Source of the DNA: an uncultured Aquabacterium sp.
GTDB lineage: Bacteria > Pseudomonadota > Gammaproteobacteria > Burkholderiales > Burkholderiaceae_C
Assembly (NCBI GenBank): GCA_937923225.1
Contig: CALAKR010000116.1
Location: forward strand, 1 to 7,505
Direction of reading: 5' to 3'
DNA length: 7,505 nt
The position numbers were made by a program, and so were the translations under genes. Positions 1 to 7,505 of the stretch are shown here, piece by piece (position 1 is the stretch's first letter; every line of letters starts with the position of its first letter). The notes under the pieces are model-generated. The model saw nothing but the letters and a program-made list of their open reading frames with translations. It had not been told where the DNA came from and ran no database searches.

Positions 1-85
1 GCCGCCACTCTACCAGATTACCCAGCACGCTAAAGCCCTGCGCAATATGTGTCCAGAAATTCAATGGATATTCGCGTCCATTTAA
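1..85. other. low-GC segment upstream of the SecA-like fragment, unidentified
   Basis: The first 80 bases contain 41 G or C (51%), clearly below the strongly GC-rich genes that follow. The frame of the SecA-like gene is closed here by TAA at 83-85, and SecA similarity starts immediately after it. Read on the minus strand, one frame is open through the whole segment and reads ...LNGREYPLNFWTHIAQG... near the window start. I do not recognise that peptide. It runs into the antisense of the secA-like region, so it may be chance. The segment could be the edge of inserted foreign DNA, the remnant of a neighbouring gene, or an assembly join. No inverted repeat or target duplication is visible, because the other side lies outside the window. 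Confidence 0.5.
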
Positions 86-886
86 AGCCAGCGTCAAACT
101 CTGGCGCAGATCACCTTCCAGCGCTTCTTCCAGCGCTACTGGCACCTGGCGGGCCTGAGCGGTACGCTGCAAGAGGCCAGCGGCGAACTTCTTGAGGTCT
201 ATGGCCTGCCCGTGCGGCGCATGCCGCTGCGCCAGCCCTCGCTGCGCCAGGATGGCCCCACGCGCTGCTTCCCGTCTGCCGAAGCTCGTTGGGAGGCGGT
301 AGCCATGACCGCATCACACCTTAGAGCCCAAGGCCGGCCCGTGCTGATCGGCACCGACACCGTCCCGGATTCCGAGCGCCTGTCGTGGCACCTCGATCGG
401 CAAGGTGTGCCGCACACCGTGCTCAACGCCCGTCACGACCGCCAGGAGGCCGACATCATCGCGCAGGCCGGCCGCGCCGGGCAGGTCACCGTCGCCACCC
501 GGATGGCCGGCCGCGGCACCGACATCGCGCTTGACCAGCCGGCCTTGAGCGCCGGCGGACTGCACGTCATCCACTGCCAGCGCAACGAGTCCAGGCGCAT
601 GGATCGGCAGTTGCTGGGCCGCGCAGCGCGGCAAGGGCAGCCAGGAAGCACAGAAACGTGGATTTGTTCCTCCAATTTACAGGACTCCCACCCCATAGGT
701 GACCCTATGCTGACGGCGTGCAGTTCATCCGTCACGGAATCCGTTGCTCGAACGGCGTCATGGTGGCGGCGAATCTCCGTGCGACTGCACCAATGGATCG
801 AGGAGCAGCGACAGTCGGCCATGCGCCGACACCTTCTGAAGCAGGACCGTCAATGGGAAGTAAGAGCGCAACAAGCCCGGCGGTGA
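86..886 (+). pseudogene. 5'-truncated SecA-like translocase ATPase (NBD2 and C-terminus only)
   Basis: SecA is the ATPase motor that pushes unfolded proteins through SecYEG. The open frame starts after the TAA at 83-85 with SQRQTLAQITFQRFFQRY and HLAGLSGTLQEA, which match the stretch at the end of the SecA preprotein-binding region (typical form: ITYQRFFRRY...LSGMTGTA). NBD2 follows, with GRPVLIGTDTV, VLNARHD, ATRMAGRGTDIAL (near 497-532), GGLHVIHCQRNESRRMDRQL and GRAARQGQPG. The whole N-terminal half is missing, including NBD1 with Walker A and Walker B, so it cannot be a working motor by itself. The first ATG inside the frame is at 212, which would drop still more conserved sequence. I therefore treat this as a truncated gene whose true start is lost, not a short gene. 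After GQPGSTETW the sequence loses clear SecA similarity and GC falls at about 650-760. The end (QWIEEQRQSAMRRHLLKQD) is basic and helical. The divergence suggests an accessory SecA rather than the housekeeping one. Confidence 0.72.
843..846 (+). promoter_or_regulatory. ribosome binding site of the adaptor gene (AGGA)
   Basis: AGGA lies six bases before the ATG at 853, inside the end of the SecA-like frame. It is the main reason for choosing 853. The upstream in-frame ATGs at 718 and 793 have no comparable motif and would add a non-conserved N-terminal stretch before the signal peptide. Confidence 0.5.
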
Positions 887-1992
887 GGGCTGGTTGGGGG
901 ATGCTGGGAGCCTGGATGATGGCTTCCGCGGTGGCTGCGCCCCAAGCCACGAAACCTTCAGGCTGCCTGATCGAACCCGAGCAGGTGGCCGATGTTGGAT
1001 CGCCCGTCACCGGTGTGATCGAACGTCTGCCCGTGGCCCTTGGCGACACGGTGGACGCCGGCCAGCCCTTGGCCATGCTGCGCGCCGATGTGGAACGTGC
1101 CACCGCCGGTGTGGCCGCCTTGCGCTCTCAGGTCGATGCGGAAGTGAAGGCCGCTCAGGCCAACGTGGTGCTGGCCCGCCAGAAGGTGGACCGCGCACGC
1201 CAGCTGCTCGCCCAGGATTTCGTCTCCGCCCAGGCAGTGGAGCAAGCCGTGGCAGAAGCCGAGGTGGCTTCCCAGAAGCTCAAGATGGCACAGAACCAGC
1301 AGCGCATCTATGGCCAGGAGCAGGCTGTGGCCCAGGCTCAGCTCGGTCTGCGCACCCTGCGCAGCCCCATCCGGGGCGTGGTCGTGGAACGCTACAACAA
1401 CGTCGGCGAACGCGTGGAAGACCGTCCCGTGGTGCGCGTGGCCTCCATCGATCCCTTGCGGGTCTCACTGATGGTGCCCATCGCCCAATACGGGCAGGTC
1501 ACTGTGGGCGACACCATGAGCATCCGCCCTGAACTGCCAGGCCTGGATGCCGTGCGCGCCACCGTGCAGTACGTGGACAAGGTCGTGGATGCAGCCAGCA
1601 ACACCTTCCGTGTACGCCTGGCCTTGCCCAATCCCGGTCACCGCCTGCCAGGAGGGCTGCGTTGCAAGGCCGACTGGAACAGCCGCCAAGCCGGCATCCA
1701 GCCGCCAGTGCCACCGCCGCCCGGTACCGTGCGGCCGGCCATCTCACGGCCCGCACCGGTCAAATCGTCGCGGGGCGACCAGCCTGCCCGGCCACAGACC
1801 GTGCGCTGGCCCTCAGATGGTAGCCATGCTGGCAGCGAGAGTCCCTTGGTGCTGCGCCCGTCGCGGAACCTCAGCCGCAGGCCGCCCCAGGATCGCCAGC
1901 CCGCGCCTGCAACCGTCTCAGCACCGCCACGTGTCACCACCCTGGCCCAGGCGCCGCTGGCCTACAGCTTTACGCTGTCTGCCACGCGCTGA
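853..1992 (+). CDS. periplasmic adaptor subunit, HlyD/RND membrane-fusion family
   Basis: Adaptors of this family bridge an inner-membrane transporter and an outer-membrane channel in export systems. From ATG 853 the protein has 379 residues. It starts with a signal peptide (basic residues K4 and R12, hydrophobic core about 13-28, AVA-like cleavage site near 26-28). Next come a first lipoyl/barrel-sandwich half (about 40-80: DVGSPVTGVIERL, GDTVDAGQPLAML), an alpha-helical hairpin (about 84-165, rich in Ala, Gln and Glu, with QLLAQDFVSAQAVEQA at the turn), the second lipoyl half (about 166-198: LRSPIRGVVVERY, VGERVED) and a beta-barrel (about 199-272: IDPLRVSLMVP, SNTFRVRLALPN). The core is compact and complete. 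Residues 276-379 form a Pro/Arg/Ser-rich tail without recognisable fold, unusual for the family; a frameshift near 1675 is possible but unproven. The start overlaps the SecA-like frame by 34 bases, which suggests translational coupling. Internal ATG 901 is an alternative start but would remove the basic N-region of the signal peptide. Confidence 0.83.
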   Translation: MGSKSATSPAVRAGWGMLGAWMMASAVAAPQATKPSGCLIEPEQVADVGSPVTGVIERLPVALGDTVDAGQPLAMLRADVERATAGVAALRSQVDAEVKAAQANVVLARQKVDRARQLLAQDFVSAQAVEQAVAEAEVASQKLKMAQNQQRIYGQEQAVAQAQLGLRTLRSPIRGVVVERYNNVGERVEDRPVVRVASIDPLRVSLMVPIAQYGQVTVGDTMSIRPELPGLDAVRATVQYVDKVVDAASNTFRVRLALPNPGHRLPGGLRCKADWNSRQAGIQPPVPPPPGTVRPAISRPAPVKSSRGDQPARPQTVRWPSDGSHAGSESPLVLRPSRNLSRRPPQDRQPAPATVSAPPRVTTLAQAPLAYSFTLSATR

Positions 1993-2015
1993 CGCCACCA
2001 CCGCGCCGACGTACC

Positions 2016-5000
2016 ATGCGCGCTCGCCCTGTCGTCGAACCCCTGGAGCCCAAGCTCCTGTATTCGGCGGACCTGCCTCCCCTGGTCATGGCCGCCGACG
2101 CGTCGACCGTAGCCGTGCAGGACAGCGTACAGCAGGCCAGCACTGCCACGCGCGAAATCGTCTTCATCGACGCCTCGGTGCCCGAACTGGACACGCTGAA
2201 ACGGGACCTCGCCGAGCAGGCCGAAGCAGGCCGTGACGTCGAGGTCATCGTCATCCGAGCCGACGAAGACGGGCTGACCCGCATCACCGACACGCTGGCC
2301 GGACGCCAGGACGTGGCCGCCGTCCACCTGATCAGCCACGGCGACGACGGCAAGATCCAGCTGGGCCAGACGGTGCTGGACGCCCAGACCCTGCTGCAAC
2401 GCGCCAGCGACATCGCCCTGTGGGGCAGTGCCTTCGCGTCCGGCGGCGATCTGCTGATCTACGGTTGTGACGTGGCGGCCTCCGCCCATGGCCAGGCACT
2501 CGTGCAGGACCTGGCGGCCCTCACCGGCACCGACGTGGCTGCCAGCAGCGACAGCACCGGCCAGCAGGCCCTGGGCGGCGACTGGGCACTGGAAGTCGCG
2601 ACCGGCCGCATCGAACACGGGGCGGCGCTCAGCACCCAGGCGCAGGCTGGATGGGCCCATACGCTGGCGCTGGTCCTCTTGCCGCCCTCCATCACCAGCA
2701 ATGGCGGAGGCAGCACGGGCACCGCCTCGGTCAACGAGAACAGCACGTACGTGACCACCGTGACGGCCACGGCCCTGGACAGCTCGACCGAGACACTGAC
2801 CTACAGCATCACCGGGGGCGCCGATGCCGCCAGGTTCCGCATCGATGCCAGCACGGGCGAACTGCGCTTTCGCAATGCGCCCAACTACGAGTCACCGACC
2901 GACGCCAATGGCGACAACGCCTACCAGGTCACCGTCGCGGTGAGCAACTCGCTCTACACCACGACACAGGCGCTGACCGTCAACGTACATGATCTCAATG
3001 AAGCCCCCGTGATCACCAGCGATGGCGGCAGCGGCTACACGATCTTGCAGGTCGCCACCGGCACCACCGCCATCACCCAGGTGCAGGCGGTCGATCCAGA
3101 AGGCGATCCGATCACCTACGTCATCGACAGTTCAGTGGACGGTGCCCTGATGACCATCGATCCCACCACGGGTGCGCTGAGCTTCAGGAACCCTGTCGAC
3201 ATCAGCAACGACCAGAGCTCGGCCGGTAACAACGTCTACCGCGTCTTGGCCTATGCAAAGGACGCGGGTGGCTCCTATGATCTGCAGTTGGTCTTCATCC
3301 AGATCGTCGATCCCACGCCCGTCAACCAGTCTCCCGTGATCGACAGCAACGGCGGCGGCAACAATGCCTCCTTGTCCGTGGTCGAAGGGCAGACGGCCGT
3401 CACCACCGTCCACGCCACCGACGCGGATTCGAGCGCCCTCACCTACAGCCTCATCGGCGGCGCGGACCAGGGCTTGTTCGACATCGACGCCACGACCGGC
3501 GTCGTGACGTTCAGGAACGCTCCAGACGCCACCGCGCCAGCCGATGCCGACCAGGACAACGTCTACGAGCTGATCGTGAGCGCCTCCGACGGCAACACCA
3601 GCGACAGCCAGGTGCTGGGCATCCAGGTGCTCGCCCGCAACCGCGCGCCCGTCAACACGCTGCCCGCGCAGTACACCGCGCAGGAAGACGCCCCTCTGGC
3701 TTTGACCGGACTGTCCGTGCACGACATCGACGCAGGCAGTGGCGTGATCACCGTCAGCCTGCAAGCACAACACGGCACTCTGACCGTGCGGGACGACGTT
3801 GGCGGCGGCTTGCAGACCAGCCAGATCCAGTACAGCCGTGGCGGGCGCCAGGTGCTGCTGACAGGCACCGTCTCGCAGATCAACGCCACGCTGGCCGCCA
3901 CGGACGCCGTGCTCTACGAGGCCAACGGCAACTACCACGGCGCGGACACCCTGACCATGGTCAGCAACGACCAGGGCCACAGTGGCCTGGACACCAGCGG
4001 CACCCAGCCCAGTGGCGCGTTGACGGACACCGACCAGGCCACCATCACCATCGATTCCGTCGACGACGCGCCCGTCATCAGCGGCAACACCTTGAGCATC
4101 AGCCAGGGCGGCACGGCCACGCCCGGCATCCAGCTCAGCGATATCGACAGTGTGGACAGCGTTCTCGGCGTGCGCGTCCAGAGCGTGACGGGTGGGCACT
4201 TCCTGAACACCACCACGAACAGCGTCGTCACGCAGTTCTCGCTCAGCGACCTGCAGGCCGGACGCATCGTCTTCGAGCACGGTGGCGGCACCGCCGCACC
4301 CACTTACACCCTGGTGGCCTACGATGCCAGCGGCGACTCCACCGCCTCCACGGCACAGATCGTTTTCAATGCGTCGCCCGTGATGATCAGCGATGGCGGC
4401 GGCGCAACCGCCGCGGTCACCGTGCCCGAGTTCGTCACGCAGGTCACCACGGTGCAGGCACAGGATGTGGACAGCACCACGCTCACCTACGCCATCGTGG
4501 GCGGTGCCGACCAAGCGCTGTTCAGCATCGACGCCACCACGGGCGCGCTGCGCTTCAATACGGCGCCAGACATCACCACGGCGCCTTACGACACCCACGC
4601 CCAGAGCTACACCGTGGTCGTGGCCGCCAGCGACGGCAGCACGCAGGCCCGACAGACATTGACCATCCGCCTGGACACCTTCAACCGCGCACCGGTCAAC
4701 ACCCTGCCGGGCAGCATCGCCGCGCAGGAGGACACTCTCCTGGCTCTCACCGGGCTGGCCGTGACCGACATCGATGCGGGCACCGGCACCATCACCGTCA
4801 CCCTGCACACCCAGCACGGTACGCTGAGCGTGCGCAATGACATCACCGGCGGCGTTCAAGGCAACCAGATCCAGTACGGCAGCGGCCAGCGGCAAGTCAC
4901 GCTCTCGGGCACGGTCGCGCAGATCAATGCCACCCTCTCGGCCCACCAGGGCGTGGTCTACCTGGCCGATGCCGACTACCACGGTGTCGACATCCTCACC

Positions 5001-6112
5001 ATGCTCAGCAACGACCAGGGGCACAGCGGCCTGGGCAGCGGCAGCACATCGCCCAGCGCCCCGTTGACCGACAGCGACCAGGCCACGGTCACCGTTGCTG
5101 CCATCAACGATGCGCCCGTGATCACCGCCAACACACTGACCATCGACCAGGGCGGGCGGGCCGTGCCGGTCGTGCAGGTCAGCGATGTCGACAGCCCGGC
5201 CAGCGCGCTCACGCTGAGCGTGCAAGACCTGCGTGGCGGCCGCTTCACCGTGGCCAGCACCGGCGCCACCGTGACACAGTTCAGCTTGGCCGATGTCCAG
5301 GCAGGGCTCATCGTCTTCGTGCAGGATGGCAGCGCCCAAGCACCTTCCTACGTGCTGGTGGCCTCTGACGGGCAGGCCAGCGTAGGCGGAGCCGCCACCG
5401 TGAGCTTCACGCCCACCCCACCCGATCCGCTGGCGTCCGGCCCCTCGGCCACGCCCTCCGGCAACGACGGTTCATCGACCGCCTCGTCAGGCACGCAAAC
5501 GGGTTCTGGCGAAGCTGCAGGCGCACCCATGGCCGCCGCTGCGGCCACGCCCGGGGTGCCCACGGCCCTTGCGTCCACGCCTAGCGAGCCCACTGCCATG
5601 GCGCCGAGCATCGAGATCCAGGTCGACGCCCCCATCGTCAGGATCAGCGTCGAGGCCCCCGAGCGCCCCAACCTCGCCTCCCAGGCCCCAGCCGCCGCCG
5701 AGGCCGAAGGCTTCCAGTACAGCTGGAACGCCTCGCTCAGCGCGCCGGGCGTGGCCGAGGAACTGCGCCGCAACCTCGACGCCCTGCACGAGCAACTGCA
5801 AGGCAGCGGCATTGAGCGGCGCCATGTGGTGGCCTCGTCCATCGCACTGAGCACCGGCATGTCGGTCGGCTATGTGATCTGGCTGATCCGTGGCGGCGCG
5901 CTGGTGGGCTCCATGCTATCGGCCATGCCGGCCTGGCAGATGATCGACCCGCTGCCCGTGCTGCACCGCGGCGGCGGCCGTGGCCACTCGATCGACATAG
6001 GCGAGGGCGACGCCTCGGTCGAACAGCTCTTCGACGGCGATGGCCCGCCCGCGCCGCCGCCTCCACCACCTGCACCGCCTCCCTTGCCCCCACAGCCCGT
6101 GGAGGCCCGTGC

Positions 6113-6116
<4 letters not shown>
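2016..6116 (+). CDS. giant LEPR-XLL/DUF4347 cadherin-like repeat protein with C-terminal membrane segment
   Basis: A probable surface or envelope adhesin-like protein of 1366 residues; its function is unproven. There is no normal signal peptide. Residues 8-20 ([13 protein letters not shown]) match the LEPR-XLL motif that opens many large bacterial surface proteins. Residues 47-216 are a DUF4347 domain, with [10 protein letters not shown] (His108), [10 protein letters not shown] (Cys151) and GGDWALEV. Eight cadherin-like or immunoglobulin-like domains follow: A1 225-331, A2 332-440, A3 441-545, B1 546-686, C1 687-788, A4 789-893, B2 894-1034, C2 1035-1136. The A domains start with a SNGGG/SDGGG motif and carry FxIDxxTGxxxF. 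The C domains resemble CSPG/NG2-type repeats (VTQFSLxDxQAG). Then come an Ala/Ser/Thr/Pro linker (1137-1200), a short charged helix (1246-1262), a hydrophobic segment (about 1271-1305) and a polyproline tail (1344-1361). No RTX nonapeptides are present, so a classical type I secretion signal is not evident. ATG 2016 is the only ATG, GTG or TTG in frame after the upstream stop at 1821, though it has no clear Shine-Dalgarno. Confidence 0.88.
2688..3335 (+). repeat. two single cadherin-like A-type repeats (A1, A2) in the giant gene
   Basis: Residues 225-331 and 332-440 are two A-type domains of about 107-109 residues. Each starts with ITSNGGG or ITSDGGS and holds a central FRIDASTG or MTIDPTTG element, and each ends just before a conserved Pro (LNEAP, VNQSP). 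They are clearly related to A3 and A4 but are not followed by B and C domains. A2 is the most divergent ([23 protein letters not shown]). The NEAP-type linkers and the acidic turns are of the kind that bind calcium between cadherin domains; binding is inferred. Confidence 0.7.
3336..4379 (+). repeat. first copy of a 1044-bp A-B-C three-domain repeat unit
   Basis: Codes for residues 441-788: domain A3 (105 residues), B1 (141) and C1 (102). B1 begins [20 protein letters not shown] and contains [19 protein letters not shown] and [10 protein letters not shown]1 begins [14 protein letters not shown] and contains [16 protein letters not shown]. The unit is followed directly by a second copy of identical length. 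Confidence 0.85.
4380..5423 (+). repeat. second copy of the 1044-bp A-B-C three-domain repeat unit
   Basis: Codes for residues 789-1136: A4 (105), B2 (141) and C2 (102), the same domain order and lengths as the first copy. B2 aligns with B1 without gaps at about 63% identity by my hand count (89 of 141). C2 also aligns with C1 without gaps but is more divergent. The copies differ at many positions, so the duplication is not recent and is kept as a structural unit. Confidence 0.85.
6101..6105 (+). promoter_or_regulatory. strong ribosome binding site of the kinase gene (GGAGG)
   Basis: GGAGG sits seven bases before ATG 6113, within the last codons of the giant protein gene. With the ATGA stop/start overlap (ATG 6113-6115, TGA 6114-6116) it fixes the kinase start and indicates coupled translation of the two proteins. 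Confidence 0.8.

Positions 6117-7505
<1,389 letters not shown>

Noticed and set aside
718..852. Upstream in-frame ATGs (718, 793) as starts of the adaptor
   Set aside because: They would place a 45- or 20-residue non-conserved stretch before a good signal peptide, lie deep within the SecA-like frame and have no ribosome site; ATG 853 has AGGA at proper spacing.
1547..2236. 229-codon plus-strand frame spanning the adaptor end and the giant gene start
   Set aside because: Its composition (Arg, Pro, Cys, Ala) is typical of an out-of-frame GC-rich shadow, and it overlaps well-supported domains of both genes.
1962..2660. 232-codon minus-strand frame opposite DUF4347
   Set aside because: It is a shadow of the DUF4347 coding region; no motif or ribosome site supports it.
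3132..5339. 735-codon open frame on the minus strand, antisense to the giant gene
   Set aside because: It mirrors the repeat region, where strong GC bias at third codon positions suppresses antisense stops. It is rich in Val, Gly, Asp and His without domains, whereas the plus strand has clear cadherin-like domains.
2688..5423. RTX (calcium-binding nonapeptide) repeats as a type I secretion signal
   Set aside because: Gly- and Asp-rich motifs such as SNGGG and DIDAG recur, but only once per domain of about 100-140 residues and not as consecutive GGxGxDxLx units.
3336..5423. CRISPR-like or mobile-element repeat
   Set aside because: The repetition is a long diverged coding duplication in frame, without spacers, inverted ends or a transposase.

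Overview
The window is GC-rich (apart from its first ~90 bases) and densely coding on the + strand. Its gene families and codon use suggest a betaproteobacterium, most likely of the order Burkholderiales. This is inference from gene content; no rRNA or other marker is present.

Layout: (1) bases 1-85 have about 50% GC and match nothing I recognise. They run straight into (2) a SecA-like gene that lacks its 5' part (86-886) and keeps only the second nucleotide-binding domain and a short C-terminus. (3) A periplasmic adaptor of the HlyD/RND membrane-fusion family (853-1992) overlaps the secA-like end by 34 bases. (4) After 23 bases comes a 1366-residue surface-type protein (2016-6116). It has an LEPR-XLL-type N-terminus, a DUF4347 domain, eight cadherin-like repeat domains, a low-complexity linker, a C-terminal membrane segment and a polyproline tail. 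(5) A membrane sensor histidine kinase (6113 to beyond the window end) is coupled to it through an ATGA stop/start overlap. There are no tRNAs, rRNAs, CRISPR arrays, complete insertion sequences or convincing terminators.

The genes look like one transcription unit. My reading is that an accessory SecA and an HlyD-type adaptor once served, or still serve, export of the giant LEPR-XLL/DUF4347 protein, which has no ordinary signal peptide. The protein's C-terminus would stay in the inner membrane next to the co-translated kinase. The SecA part is broken here, so the export function is either lost or supplied elsewhere.

The strongest sequence-level observations are: an ungapped 348-residue duplication of a three-domain block inside the giant protein; a His108/Cys151 pair in DUF4347 placed as in caspase-like (clan CD/CHAT) peptidases; a membrane-proximal C-terminal module; and the abrupt truncation of the SecA-like gene at about base 86.
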